From UBA5070 sp035352895 (lineage in GTDB: Bacteria; Fibrobacterota; Fibrobacteria; UBA5070): a stretch of DNA of 51,107 bases. Where the stretch lies: NCBI GenBank assembly GCA_035352895.1, contig DAOPYN010000030.1:1-51107 (forward strand), given 5' to 3'. Below the pieces are notes generated by a model, which ran no database searches, was not told the origin of the DNA, and saw only the letters and a program-made list of their open reading frames with translations. Position numbers and translations under genes: made by a program. Below are positions 1 through 9,327 of this stretch, one piece after another. Every line of letters begins with the position of its first letter. Position 1 is the stretch's first letter.

Positions 1-1
1 C

Positions 2-208
2 ATCCCCGACAACGCCAAGGAAAAGCCCCAGAAGGGCGAAGTGGTCGCGGTGGGCCCCGGCAAGACCGACGACAAGGGCAACGTGATCAAGATGGAGCTG
101 AAGGTTGGCGACAAGGTGCTCTACGGCAAGTACGCCGGCACCGAGGTGAGCGTGGACGGCAAGGATCTGCTGATCATGCGCGAAGCCGACGTCCTGGCCA
201 AGATCTAA
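2..208 (+). CDS. groES: GroES co-chaperonin, C-terminal part (5' end outside window)
   Basis: This is the last two thirds of the 10-kDa co-chaperonin that caps GroEL and closes the folding chamber in the cytoplasm. The visible part reads IPDNAKEKPQKGEVVAVGPG at its start, which is the conserved GroES segment after the mobile loop, and later shows GDKVLYGKYAGTEV and the usual ending near LIMREADVLAKI before TAA. The open frame runs to the window edge, so the start codon, the promoter and any CIRCE or sigma-32 site lie outside. The gene is followed by groEL on the same strand after 178 bases, the standard groESL order. Identification is very secure. Confidence 0.97.
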   Translation: MPDNAKEKPQKGEVVAVGPGKTDDKGNVIKMELKVGDKVLYGKYAGTEVSVDGKDLLIMREADVLAKI

Positions 209-285
209 GAACCCACAGGGGACACCGGCGGAGACTTCCGCTCCGTTTCCCCAAAGTGTCAGGCCGAACTTCGATTGATCCGCTG

Positions 286-324
286 CCCTTCGATACACCG
301 CCTTCGGCGGCACTCAGGGAACGG
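286..324. repeat. GC-rich dispersed hairpin repeat between groES and groEL
   Basis: This segment begins CCCTTCGATACACC, has the inner hairpin GCCTTCGGC and ends CACTCAGGGAACGG. It is a relative, in inverse orientation, of the CGTTCCCTGAGC...GAAGGG repeats that surround the GIY-YIG gene near 9.3-10 kb. The 178-base groES-groEL spacer is otherwise without a visible gene. The repeat could act as an intergenic mRNA processing or stabilising stem, but that is inference. Confidence 0.55.
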
Positions 325-386
325 CGGATATGGACGTTCGATCACGAACAGACAATTTTCGTCAAACCTCTCATAGGAGATACCAA

Positions 387-2024
387 ATGGCTGCAAAGCA
401 ACTCTCGTTCAACCAGGAAGCCCGCGAAGCCCTCAAGCGCGGCGTGGACAAGCTCGCCGACGCGGTGAAGGTCACCCTCGGACCCAAGGGCCGCAACGTG
501 GTGCTGGCCAAGTCCTTCGGCTCGCCCACCATCACCAAGGACGGCGTGTCCGTCGCCAAGGAAGTGGAACTGGAAGACGCCTACGAGAACATGGGCGCCC
601 AGATGGTGAAGGAAGTCGCCTCCAAGACCTCCGACGTCGCCGGCGACGGTACCACCACCGCCACTGTCCTGGCCCAGGCGATCGTGCGCGAAGGTCTCAA
701 GAACGTGACCGCCGGCGCCAATCCCATGGACCTCAAGCGCGGTATTGATCTCGCCGTGGAAGCCGCCATCGCCAACGTGAGCAAGATCTCCGTGAAGGTG
801 GCCGGCAAGAAGGAAATCGCCCAGGTCGGTGCGATCTCCGCCAACAACGACAGCTCCATCGGCGACCTCATCGCCGACGCCATGGAGAAGGTCGGCAAGG
901 ACGGCGTCATCACGGTGGAAGAAGCCAAGTCCATCGAGACCACCCTGGACGTGGTGGAAGGCATGCAGTTCGACCGCGGCTACGTCTCGCCCTACTTCGT
1001 GACCAATCCGGACACGATGGAAGTGGTCATGGAAGAGCCCGTCATCCTGATCCACGACAAGAAGATCTCCTCCATGAAGGACATCCTCCCGATCCTCGAG
1101 AAGGTTGCCCAGCAGGGCCGCCAGCTCCTGATCATCGCGGAAGACCTCGACGGCGAAGCCCTCGCGACCCTGGTGGTGAACAAGCTCCGCGGCACCTTGA
1201 AGATCGCCGCCGTGAAGGCTCCCGGCTTCGGCGACCGCCGCAAGGCCATGCTGGAAGACATCGCCACCCTCACCGGTGGCCGCGTGATCTCCGAGGAGAC
1301 CGGCTTCAAGCTCGAGAACACCGTCATGGACGATCTGGGCCGCGCCAAGCGCGTCACCATCGACAAGGACAACACCACGATCGTGGAAGGCGCCGGCGAC
1401 ACCAAGTCCATCCAGGGACGCATCGGCCAGATCCGCAAGCAGATCGAGGAGACCACTTCCGACTACGACCGCGAGAAGCTCCAGGAGCGTCTGGCCAAGC
1501 TGGCCGGCGGCGTGGCCGTCATCAATGTGGGCGCCGCCACCGAGACCGAGATGAAGGAGAAGAAGGCCCGCGTCGAGGACTCCCTGCACGCCACCCGCGC
1601 TGCGGTGGAAGAAGGCGTGGTTCCCGGCGGCGGCGTGACCCTGATCCGCACCATCGCCGTGCTGGAAGCCCTCAAGGGCGAGAACGCCGACCAGAACATC
1701 GGTATCTCCATCGTGCGCCGCGCCCTGGAAGAGCCTCTCCGCACCATCGCCGGCAACGGCGGCTGGGAAGGCTCCGTGGTGGTCAACAAGGTCAAGGAAG
1801 GCAAGGACGCGTTCGGCTTCAACGCCCGCACCGGCGAGTACGAAGACCTCATCAAGGCTGGCGTGATCGACCCCGCCAAGGTGACCAAGACCGCCCTGAA
1901 GAACGCGGCCTCCATCGCGGGCCTGCTTTTGACCACCGAGTGCCTGATCGCCGAGAAGAAGGAAGCGAAGGCTCCTGCGGCGCCGGCCGGCGGCATGGGT
2001 GGCATGGGCGGCATGGACTACTAA
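387..2024 (+). CDS. groEL: Chaperonin GroEL (Hsp60)
   Basis: This 545-residue protein is the 60-kDa chaperonin subunit that forms the double-ring ATP-driven folding chamber with GroES. It starts MAAKQLSFNQEAREALKRG, has the nucleotide-binding motif VTLGPKGRNVVL, the DGTTTATVLA segment and GGGVTLIR, and ends with the typical GGMGGMGGM tail. The length matches the family. The ATG at 387 is chosen because AGGAGA lies at 375-380, an ideal ribosome-binding distance; an in-frame upstream start at 330 would have no homologous sequence. It is the second gene of the groESL operon. Nothing is unusual in the protein. Long antisense frames across it are codon-bias artefacts. Confidence 0.99.
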   Translation: MAAKQLSFNQEAREALKRGVDKLADAVKVTLGPKGRNVVLAKSFGSPTITKDGVSVAKEVELEDAYENMGAQMVKEVASKTSDVAGDGTTTATVLAQAIVREGLKNVTAGANPMDLKRGIDLAVEAAIANVSKISVKVAGKKEIAQVGAISANNDSSIGDLIADAMEKVGKDGVITVEEAKSIETTLDVVEGMQFDRGYVSPYFVTNPDTMEVVMEEPVILIHDKKISSMKDILPILEKVAQQGRQLLIIAEDLDGEALATLVVNKLRGTLKIAAVKAPGFGDRRKAMLEDIATLTGGRVISEETGFKLENTVMDDLGRAKRVTIDKDNTTIVEGAGDTKSIQGRIGQIRKQIEETTSDYDREKLQERLAKLAGGVAVINVGAATETEMKEKKARVEDSLHATRAAVEEGVVPGGGVTLIRTIAVLEALKGENADQNIGISIVRRALEEPLRTIAGNGGWEGSVVVNKVKEGKDAFGFNARTGEYEDLIKAGVIDPAKVTKTALKNAASIAGLLLTTECLIAEKKEAKAPAAPAGGMGGMGGMDY

Positions 2025-2147
2025 GATCGGCTGCGCGGGCGCACTCTCGTTCCCCAGACCGTCGCCGTCCCGATGCGGACGGCTTCGGGTCTGGGTCACT
2101 TCGATTGCATCCCGCTCGCTCGATCTTAGGTTCTGATCCCTGCCGGT

Positions 2148-2374
2148 GGGGAAACTTCGCACACCTTCGGTGTGCTGGTTTCCTTCGGGCCAAGTCCCTG
2201 GAGCGGCGCACCTCTTCGAGGCGCTGTCTTCGTTGGGCTGGGAACTTCGCTCGCCCTTTGGGCTCGCTGGTTCCTTGCGAATCGGGTCAGTGCAGAAATA
2301 TGGGCCTCGTCTCGCTTTGGCGGGGCGGGGCTTTTTCGTGGGGAGCATCGCGCCCTTTGGGCGCTGGCTCCTTC
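2148..2374 (+). repeat. Row of related stem-loops downstream of groEL
   Basis: The 473-base stretch between groEL and the next gene holds no convincing gene but contains a series of look-alike hairpins. One at 2150-2183 pairs GGAAAC with GTTTCC and GCACACC with GGTGTGC around a TTC loop. One at 2241-2274 pairs GGAAC with GTTCC and GCCC with GGGC around TTT. One at 2342-2371 pairs GGAGC with GCTCC and GCGCCC with GGGCGC around TTT. A shorter one at 2205-2222 pairs CCTC with GAGG around TTC. Stem bases differ between copies in a mostly compensating way, which suggests structure is kept. Function is unknown. Confidence 0.6.
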
Positions 2375-2462
2375 TTTGGGGATTTGGGCGGGGGCGGGGG
2401 CGGGGAACGCGGGTGTGGTGGTTTCTGGCGAGCACGCTAGAAATCTGCGGGGGAAATGCCGC

Positions 2463-2496
2463 TTTACAAATGAGGTTGAATCTTTGATGTTGTAAA
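2463..2496. promoter_or_regulatory. Candidate operator: inverted repeat just upstream of the XRE/ImmA gene
   Basis: TTTACAA at 2463-2469 and TTGTAAA at 2490-2496 form a perfect 7-base inverted repeat with a 20-base spacer, ending directly at the start codon at 2498. Toxin-antitoxin operons led by an XRE regulator are often self-repressed through such sites. The regulatory role is inferred from position and symmetry only. Confidence 0.4.
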
Positions 2497-2497
2497 C

Positions 2498-3550
2498 ATG
2501 AGCTCCTCCACTCCTGCGGAAACCTTCGGGGCACGACTCCGGCAAGCCCGGGTCATGCGGGGTTTGTCGCTGCGAGGTTTGTCGGACAAGCTCCATGGAC
2601 TTGTGAGCCATACCACCGTGGGTCAATTGGAAGAGGGAACTCGGGTTCCGGGGTCGGAGGTGCTTTTGGCATTGGCACAATGCCTTGGGCAAGACCTCGA
2701 TTACTTCTTCCGCCCGTTTTCCGTGCGCCTGGATGGGATCGATTTTCGCAAGAAGGCAAAGCTTGGCCAAAAGGAAATCGCGAGGGTTCGCGAAGAGGCA
2801 TCGGCGCATTTCGAGCGATACCTGGAGCTGGAAGAGCTTTGCGGTGAACGGATGGAGTTCCACAACCCTTTGTCCCATCCGGAAGTCATCGATGAAGCTG
2901 GGATCGACCACGCCGCCATGTTGGTTCGGTCGAAATGGAAGCTGGGGCATGACCCGATTCCAAACGTTCTGGAACTGCTTGAACAGCATGGCGTGAAGGT
3001 CCATCTGCTGGATGGTCCGGACGATTTTTATGGGTTTTCCGGGAAATCCGGGTCCATTCCCGTGGTTGTGATCAATCAACGTCAGCCACCAGATCGGATT
3101 CGGTTCACGGCATTGCACGAATTGGGTCACTTGATCCTGAGCCTTGGATCAGAACTGGACGAAGAAAAAGCCTGTCATCGATTCGCGGGGGCGTTCCTGC
3201 TTCCGGCCGAGGCTTGTCGGACCGAACTGCGTGCCAAGCGGACTCATCTCAGCATGCCCGAGTTGTTGAGTCTGAAGCGGCGATGGGGCATGAGCATGGC
3301 TGCCATCGGAAAGCGTGCCCAACAAGTGGGGATCCTGTCGGATGCCGCCTACACGGGATTCGCGAAAGATCTATCCAGGCGGGGTTGGCGCCGCACTGAA
3401 CCCGGTGAGGTGGTCGCCGAAACGATCTGCCGGTTCGATCGCCTCCTGTTCCGGGCTTTGGTCGAGGACTACATCTCCCTGTCGAAGGCATCCGAACTTT
3501 CGGGGATCCCCATGGACCAGTTGCGCTGTCGGCTCCAAGGCGCGGAATGA
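2498..3550 (+). CDS. XRE-family regulator fused to ImmA/IrrE-like zinc peptidase
   Basis: This 350-residue protein has an N-terminal helix-turn-helix of the XRE type (about residues 10-68, with LRQARVMRGLSLRGLSDKL) and a C-terminal ImmA/IrrE (COG2856) metallopeptidase domain. The zinc motif HELGH is at residues 207-211, inside FTALHELGHLIL. Proteins of this architecture act as self-regulated repressors or antitoxins whose peptidase half can cut a regulator. The stop codon overlaps the next start as ATGA, so it forms a two-gene operon with a PIN-domain protein, suggesting an antitoxin-toxin relationship. A TTTACAA/TTGTAAA inverted repeat lies just upstream. Domain assignment is secure; the partner relationship is inferred. 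Confidence 0.88.
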   Translation: MSSSTPAETFGARLRQARVMRGLSLRGLSDKLHGLVSHTTVGQLEEGTRVPGSEVLLALAQCLGQDLDYFFRPFSVRLDGIDFRKKAKLGQKEIARVREEASAHFERYLELEELCGERMEFHNPLSHPEVIDEAGIDHAAMLVRSKWKLGHDPIPNVLELLEQHGVKVHLLDGPDDFYGFSGKSGSIPVVVINQRQPPDRIRFTALHELGHLILSLGSELDEEKACHRFAGAFLLPAEACRTELRAKRTHLSMPELLSLKRRWGMSMAAIGKRAQQVGILSDAAYTGFAKDLSRRGWRRTEPGEVVAETICRFDRLLFRALVEDYISLSKASELSGIPMDQLRCRLQGAE

Positions 3551-4044
3551 TCGTCTGCGTCCACGACGCGAACATCCTGATCGATTTGGCGAAATCGGGA
3601 TTGATCCCCTCGTACGCGAAACTGGGATGGACCACGCATGTTCCAGACCTAGTCTTGCGAGAGGTCAAGCAGGCCCTGGACCCTTGGATCAGGTCCGGCG
3701 TCTTTCGCGTCACGACCTTTGACGGAACAGAAATGTTGGAACTGTGGGCTCTTTTGGGCAAGCATTCGCGGCGACGTTCTCTCCAGGATACCTCGGCACT
3801 GTATTTGGCAGGGAAGCTCCATGCTCCGCTTCTCACGGGCGATGGGGTTCTCCGGAAAGCGGCGGAGCGCGATGGGATCGATTGTCGTGGGTTGTTGTGG
3901 ATCATGGACCGGCTTTTGGAAGCAGGGGAGTCCTCGGGGCTTCTAGCCGAAAGATTGGAGGCGGCGTTGGCGCAGGGCGCCCGACTCCCGATGGAGGAAT
4001 GCGAAAAGCGACTCCAACGATGGCGATCCCAGCGAAATGGATGA
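3547..4044 (+). CDS. PIN-domain protein, probable toxin ribonuclease
   Basis: This 165-residue protein looks like a PIN-domain nuclease. The start MIVCVHDANILIDLAKSG carries the first conserved acidic residue (D7), a DTSALYLA segment lies mid-protein, and LLTGDGVLRKAA matches the third acidic motif (GD followed by LRxxA). PIN proteins are Mg-dependent ribonucleases, often the toxins of type II toxin-antitoxin pairs. Its start overlaps the stop of the XRE/ImmA gene by four bases (ATGA), so translation is likely coupled. XRE-ImmA genes followed by PIN genes are a recurring pairing. The RNA target cannot be told from sequence. Confidence 0.8.
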   Translation: MIVCVHDANILIDLAKSGLIPSYAKLGWTTHVPDLVLREVKQALDPWIRSGVFRVTTFDGTEMLELWALLGKHSRRRSLQDTSALYLAGKLHAPLLTGDGVLRKAAERDGIDCRGLLWIMDRLLEAGESSGLLAERLEAALAQGARLPMEECEKRLQRWRSQRNG

Positions 4045-4167
4045 CGGACCATCCCCTCCGTCGGGCCAATTCGGAGCTAGTTTCCAGGGGACAGAGACGG
4101 CGAGTAAACCGGGTGGCGCGAGGGCGCTGCCCTGAATTCCTTCCTCCGAGCCGCCGTCGGAGAGACC

Positions 4168-7100
4168 ATGAGCAGCCAGCCTCCAAAATCGTCGGGAGAG
4201 ATCCGTAGCAACTTCTCCCATTTGGCACCCCTGGATGTCCAATTGGTGCGGTTGGGTGCGCTCGCCGAGAAGTATTTCGCGGATGATGCGAACACCTCGA
4301 TGATGAAGGTGCGCCAGTTCGGGGAGTGTCTGGCGCTGGAGGCGGCGTCGCGCTTGGCGATCCACACCGCCGCCGCGGAAACCCAATACGATCTCTTGCG
4401 CCGCCTGCGGGACGCGGGCGTGGTCTCCCGCGAGGTGTTCCACCTGTTCGAGGAAATCCGCCGGACAGGAAACGACGCGAACCACGCCGGCCGCGACGAT
4501 CATGGCGCGGCGCTGAACCTTCTGAAGCACGCGACCCAATTGGGAATCTGGTTTCAGCGGACTTTCGGGAAGGCGGATTTCAAATCCGGCCCCTTTGTGC
4601 CGCCTTCCGCTCCCAAGGACGAAAGCGAAGAGCTGCGCCAGGAGCTGGAGCGGTTGCGCGCCATCGCGCTGGCCGAGCGCGAAGCCAAGGAGGATGCGGC
4701 CCAACGGCTCACCAGCCTGGAAATCCGCTTGCGGGAAACCGACGACGAGCGGAGCGTCTGGGAGCAGTTGGCTCAGGAGGCCGAAGCCGACAAGGGGGCG
4801 TTGGAAGCCCGCTTGGCCCAGTGGCAGGCCCAGGCCCAGGCGTTGCCGAAGTCGGAAATCGACACCTTGGTGGAGTCTGGTCGCGCCGCTTCGCGCATGG
4901 TGGTATTGGACGAGGCCGCCACGCGGAAACTGATCGATGCGCAGTTGTCGCAAGCGGGATGGACGGTAGATACGGCTACACTGACCTACGCCAAAGGTGC
5001 TCGTCCCCAGAAGGGGCGGAACCAGGCGATCGCGGAATGGCCGACACGGGGCAAACAGTCCGCCGACTACGTGTTGTTTGCCGGGCTGGTGCCAGTGGCC
5101 GTGGTGGAGGCCAAGCGCGCGAACGTGGATGTGGCCGGGAAGATCTCGCAAGCGGAACGCTACGCCCGGGGATTCAGCCTGGAGGAGGGATGGACGCCCG
5201 CATGGCTCGAATCCGGTTGCACCGAGGCGTGGAGCGATGGCGAGGGGGGGACGTTCCGGATCCCGTTCGTGTACTCGTGCAACGGCCGGTCGTTCCACAA
5301 GCAATTGGCGGAAAAATCGGGGACGTGGTTTCGCGACTTGCGCGCTGGTCACAACCTGGCGCGTCCGCTGGAGACCTTCCACAGTCCCGATGGGCTCCTG
5401 GATCTGCTGCGCCGCGACATGGACAAGGCCAAGACGCGTCTGGAGGCGGAGCCGTTCGACTACCTGGGCTTGCGGGAGTACCAGGAAAAGGCGATCCGCG
5501 CCGTGGAAGGCGCCCTGGCGGAGGGCAAGCGGGAATGCCTTCTTGCGATGGCCACGGGAACCGGGAAAACCCGTACCATCATCGGGCTCATGTACCGCCT
5601 GCTGAAAGCCGAGCGCTTCCGACGGATCCTGTTTCTGGTGGATCGGACCTCGCTGGGGGGGCAGGCGCAAGAGGCCTTCGCCGACGCCTTGTTGGAAGCC
5701 AACCTCCCCATCTCGAAGGTCTACAACATCGCCTTGCTCGGCGACATGGCCCACGAAGCGGAAACCCGCATCCAGGTGGCCACCGTGCAGGCGATGGTGA
5801 AACGACTCTTCCATGCGGACGATCCACCCGGGGTGGATGCCTTCGATTGCATCATCGTGGACGAGGCCCACCGTGGCTACACGCTGGACCAGGAGATGAC
5901 CGACGGCGAGATCGAGATGCGCGATGCGAGCCAGTATTTGTCCACCTATCGGCGCGTCCTGGACCACTTCGATGCCGTGAAGCTCGGGATGACCGCCACT
6001 CCGGCCAAGCACACCACCGAGATCTTCGGCAAACCCGTGTTCACCTACTCCTACCGCGAGGCCGTGGCCGACGATTGGCTGATCGACCACGAACCTCCCA
6101 TCCGCTACACCACGCTGCTTTCGAAGAACGGCATCGATTTCGTGAAAGGCGAGGCGGTCGAGGTGGTCCGATCGGGAACCGGCGAGATCGAGACGGCGGA
6201 GCTGGAAGACGACCTCCATTTCGAGGTGGATTCGTTCAATCGGTCGGTGATCACCGAGGACTTCAACCGGGTGATCTGCCGGGAATTGGCCTCCGAGCTG
6301 GATCCGATGGGGGAAGAAAAGACCCTGATCTTCTGCGCCACGAACCTCCATGCCGACATGGTGGTGAGGCTTCTGAACGACGCGTTCTTCGAACGATTCG
6401 GGATCGAGCACAAGGCGTCGTCCGTGCAGAAGATCACCGGGGCGACGGACCGGGTGGATGAGGTCATCCGGCGCTTCAAGAACGAGAAATACCCCAACGT
6501 GGCCGTGACCGTGGACCTGCTCACCACGGGGATCGATGTTCCGGAAATCGGACATCTGGTGTTCCTGCGCCGGGTGCGGTCCCGCATTCTGTACGAACAG
6601 ATGAAGGGGCGTGCGACCCGTCGCTGCGACCGGATCGGAAAGACCGTGTTCCGCATCCACGACCCGGTGGATCTGTACGCGAGCCTGGAAAACGTGGACA
6701 CCATGAAGCCCCTGGTGCAGAATCCATCCATTCCGTTTTCGCAGTTGGTGGACGAATTGGGCGACCCCGCTTCGCGCACGGCGCCAGGCAGCATACCCGG
6801 CCGCAGCCACGCCGACGAGGTGTTGGCCTCGCTGGGGCAAAGGGTGATGCGCATCCTGCGCCGCGCCACCCACAAGGCCCGCGATCGCGTGGCGGTCAGG
6901 CAGCGGTTGGACGAACTGGAAACGCTCTGGGGAGTTCCGCCCGCGCACCTGCATACCCACCTGGCCCGGCTGGGTCCGGATGGCGCCTTGGAATTTTTGA
7001 GGACCAATCGCGGACTGGAGAGCCAGTTGGCGGATCTGGCGGATCTGGTGGGAACGGACCGCTCGCCGGTGATTTCCACCCACAAGGATGAATTGCTGGG

Positions 7101-7626
7101 CAAGGAGCAGATGGCTGCAGGCTGGAACAGTCCCGACGATTATCTGGAAAGCTTCGAGGAGTTCGTCCGGCGATCGATCAACGAATCCGTGGCATTGTCC
7201 GTGGTGGTCAACCGTCCGCGCGACCTGACCCGCGCACGGCTGCAGGAACTGCGATTGTTTCTGAGCGAAAAGGGCTACTCCGAAGCCAATTTGAAGGTGG
7301 CCTGGAGAAAGAAGACCAACGTGGAGATCGCCGCAGGGATCGTGGGATTCGTGCGCCGAGCCGCCTTGGGGGAGGATCTGTTGCCCTTTAATGTGCGAGT
7401 GGATCGGGCTGTCGAGAAAATCGTGGCCATGCGGCCGTGGTCCAGCTCCCAGATCACCCTGCTCAAGCGCATCGCCAAGCAGCTCCCGCACGAGACGGTC
7501 ATCGATCGGGCCTTGGTGAACGACGTGTTTGGCACGGAAGGCGGAGCGAAACTGATCGATGCCCGCCTGGACAAGCACCTGGACGAAGTGCTCGAGCGCC
7601 TATCGGAATGGCTCTGGGTGGCTTGA
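4168..7626 (+). CDS. hsdR: Type I restriction enzyme, R subunit (HsdR)
   Basis: This 1152-residue protein is the motor and nuclease subunit of a type I restriction-modification complex, which translocates and cuts unmodified DNA. An N-terminal DUF4145-like helical segment (about residues 1-140) and a coiled-coil stretch are followed by the HsdR nuclease domain, with VAVVEAKR near residue 311 as the E-x-K part of the PD-(D/E)XK site. The SF2 motor follows, with Walker A ATGTGKTR near residue 462, the DEAH box near 565 and a late QMKGRATRR-like motif VI. The C-terminus resembles the EcoEI R C-terminal domain. GGAGAG at 4159-4164 supports the ATG. It heads the hsdR-hsdM-hsdS operon; hsdM starts 120 bases later. 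Confidence 0.95.
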   Translation: MSSQPPKSSGEIRSNFSHLAPLDVQLVRLGALAEKYFADDANTSMMKVRQFGECLALEAASRLAIHTAAAETQYDLLRRLRDAGVVSREVFHLFEEIRRTGNDANHAGRDDHGAALNLLKHATQLGIWFQRTFGKADFKSGPFVPPSAPKDESEELRQELERLRAIALAEREAKEDAAQRLTSLEIRLRETDDERSVWEQLAQEAEADKGALEARLAQWQAQAQALPKSEIDTLVESGRAASRMVVLDEAATRKLIDAQLSQAGWTVDTATLTYAKGARPQKGRNQAIAEWPTRGKQSADYVLFAGLVPVAVVEAKRANVDVAGKISQAERYARGFSLEEGWTPAWLESGCTEAWSDGEGGTFRIPFVYSCNGRSFHKQLAEKSGTWFRDLRAGHNLARPLETFHSPDGLLDLLRRDMDKAKTRLEAEPFDYLGLREYQEKAIRAVEGALAEGKRECLLAMATGTGKTRTIIGLMYRLLKAERFRRILFLVDRTSLGGQAQEAFADALLEANLPISKVYNIALLGDMAHEAETRIQVATVQAMVKRLFHADDPPGVDAFDCIIVDEAHRGYTLDQEMTDGEIEMRDASQYLSTYRRVLDHFDAVKLGMTATPAKHTTEIFGKPVFTYSYREAVADDWLIDHEPPIRYTTLLSKNGIDFVKGEAVEVVRSGTGEIETAELEDDLHFEVDSFNRSVITEDFNRVICRELASELDPMGEEKTLIFCATNLHADMVVRLLNDAFFERFGIEHKASSVQKITGATDRVDEVIRRFKNEKYPNVAVTVDLLTTGIDVPEIGHLVFLRRVRSRILYEQMKGRATRRCDRIGKTVFRIHDPVDLYASLENVDTMKPLVQNPSIPFSQLVDELGDPASRTAPGSIPGRSHADEVLASLGQRVMRILRRATHKARDRVAVRQRLDELETLWGVPPAHLHTHLARLGPDGALEFLRTNRGLESQLADLADLVGTDRSPVISTHKDELLGKEQMAAGWNSPDDYLESFEEFVRRSINESVALSVVVNRPRDLTRARLQELRLFLSEKGYSEANLKVAWRKKTNVEIAAGIVGFVRRAALGEDLLPFNVRVDRAVEKIVAMRPWSSSQITLLKRIAKQLPHETVIDRALVNDVFGTEGGAKLIDARLDKHLDEVLERLSEWLWVA

Positions 7627-7746
7627 GGACCCAGGTGCTTTGGGTGACTCCCCCCGGGAATCCAAAGCCGTCCTCGGAAACCTTCGATTTGCATTTTGGT
7701 CGGCTTGGCTTTTGACCTTCGAACTTCCATCCCATAGCGGTTTTCC

Positions 7747-9315
7747 ATGTCCACCAACGAGATCGTCCAAAAGCTCTGGAACCTTTGCGACGTCCTGCGC
7801 GACGACGGCATCAACTACAGCGACTACGTGACGGAACTTGTCCTGCTCCTGTACATCAAGATGGAGCACGAGAATCGCGATGCGGAGCTGGAAATCCTGC
7901 ATCCCCTTCCGGAAGGAAAGCGCTGGCCCGATCTGCGCGACAAGTCGGGGATCAACCTGCTGGCCCATTACAAGCAGATGCTTCTGGATCTGTCCTACGC
8001 CTCGGATCCACTGATCCGCGCCATCTATACCGACGCGCAGACCTCGCTGCGCGAGCCGCGCCACCTGGAGCAATTGATCAAGAGTCTGGACGGCATCGAT
8101 TGGTTCAGCGCCAAGCGCGACGGGCTGGGCGACCTCTACGAAGGCTTGCTGGAAAAGAACGCCAGCGAAACCAAATCGGGCGCCGGGCAGTATTTCACGC
8201 CCCGGCCGTTGATCGATAGCATCATCCGCTGCATGAAGCCGCGCCCCGGCGAGACCGTGCAGGACCCGGCCGCCGGAACCGCCGGATTTTTGATCGCCGC
8301 CGATGCCCAGATCAAGGCAGCAACGGACAATCTGATTGACCTTCCCGCCAAGGAACGGAAATTCCAGCGTCGCAAGGCCTTTGTGGGGATGGAGCTGGTG
8401 CCGTCCACCCGGCGTTTGGCCTTGATGAACGGCTTGCTGCATGGAATCGAGGGCGACGAAAACGAGGGCTTTGTGCGCCTGGGGAACACCCTGGGCGATG
8501 CGGGCAAAGACCTGTCGCGCACGCCGGTGGACGTGATCCTCACCAATCCCCCGTTTGGCACCGCCAAGGGCGGCGGTGGCCCCACCCGCGACGACCTCAC
8601 GTTCCCTACCAGCAACAAGCAATTGGCCTTTTTGCAGCACATCTATCGTGCGCTCAAGCCCGGCGGACGCGCAGCGGTGGTGCTCCCGGACAACGTGCTG
8701 TTTGAAAGTGGCGTGGGCACCGACATCCGCCGCGACTTGATGGACAAATGTTGTCTGCATACCATCCTGCGCCTTCCCACGGGCATCTTCTACGCCCAGG
8801 GCGTGAAGACCAACGTGTTGTTCTTCACGCGTGGTACACCAGCCAAACCCCGCCAAGACGAAGGCTGCACCCAGGATGTATGGGTGTACGACCTGCGCTC
8901 CAACATGCCGAATTTTGGCAAGCGCACTCCATTCCACGAAGGTTACCTCAAGCCCTTCGAAACTGTATACGGTGATAAGTCCGATGGCACCAGCCCCCGG
9001 AAGGAAGGCGAATGGAGCCACCTCCCGGAAGGTGCCGAGCAGACCCCTGAATCCAGCCGCTGGCGCAAGTTCACCCGCGAATGGATCCGTACGACAAAAA
9101 ACGACTCCTTGGAAATCTCCTGGATCAAGGATTCCGACAGCGTGGATGCCGAGAGCCTCCCCGAACCAGGGGTGCTGGCCGCCGAAGCCATGGGCGAACT
9201 CACGGAAGCCCTGCGCGAGCTCAACGGCTTGATGGAAGCTCTGGGCTGTGGAGATGAAGCGAAGGTCCAGCGCGACTTGCTGGCAGAGGCGATGGGGATG
9301 GAGGCGAAGGCGTGA
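7747..9315 (+). CDS. hsdM: Type I restriction-modification DNA adenine methyltransferase (HsdM)
   Basis: This 522-residue protein is the N6-adenine methyltransferase subunit that protects host DNA and joins HsdS and HsdR in the restriction complex. An N-terminal HsdM helical domain is followed by a Rossmann-fold methylase domain with the SAM-binding motif DPAAGTAGF near residue 173 and the catalytic NPPF near residue 267 (ILTNPPFGTAKGG). Length is normal. No strong Shine-Dalgarno sequence is visible before the ATG. In standard hsd operons hsdM is directly followed by hsdS; here a 670-base stretch with repeats and a GIY-YIG gene separates them, which looks like an insertion. Confidence 0.95.
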   Translation: MSTNEIVQKLWNLCDVLRDDGINYSDYVTELVLLLYIKMEHENRDAELEILHPLPEGKRWPDLRDKSGINLLAHYKQMLLDLSYASDPLIRAIYTDAQTSLREPRHLEQLIKSLDGIDWFSAKRDGLGDLYEGLLEKNASETKSGAGQYFTPRPLIDSIIRCMKPRPGETVQDPAAGTAGFLIAADAQIKAATDNLIDLPAKERKFQRRKAFVGMELVPSTRRLALMNGLLHGIEGDENEGFVRLGNTLGDAGKDLSRTPVDVILTNPPFGTAKGGGGPTRDDLTFPTSNKQLAFLQHIYRALKPGGRAAVVLPDNVLFESGVGTDIRRDLMDKCCLHTILRLPTGIFYAQGVKTNVLFFTRGTPAKPRQDEGCTQDVWVYDLRSNMPNFGKRTPFHEGYLKPFETVYGDKSDGTSPRKEGEWSHLPEGAEQTPESSRWRKFTREWIRTTKNDSLEISWIKDSDSVDAESLPEPGVLAAEAMGELTEALRELNGLMEALGCGDEAKVQRDLLAEAMGMEAKA

Positions 9316-9327
9316 GCGGAGACGCTG

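Noticed and set aside
342..2534. A 730-codon open frame on the minus strand across groEL
   Set aside because: It is antisense to a certain groEL gene, has low-complexity His/Gly/Asp-rich translation and comes from GC-rich codon bias.
3943..7578. A 1211-codon open frame on the minus strand across hsdR
   Set aside because: It is a shadow of hsdR; the translation has no family motif and is rich in His, Gly and Arg.
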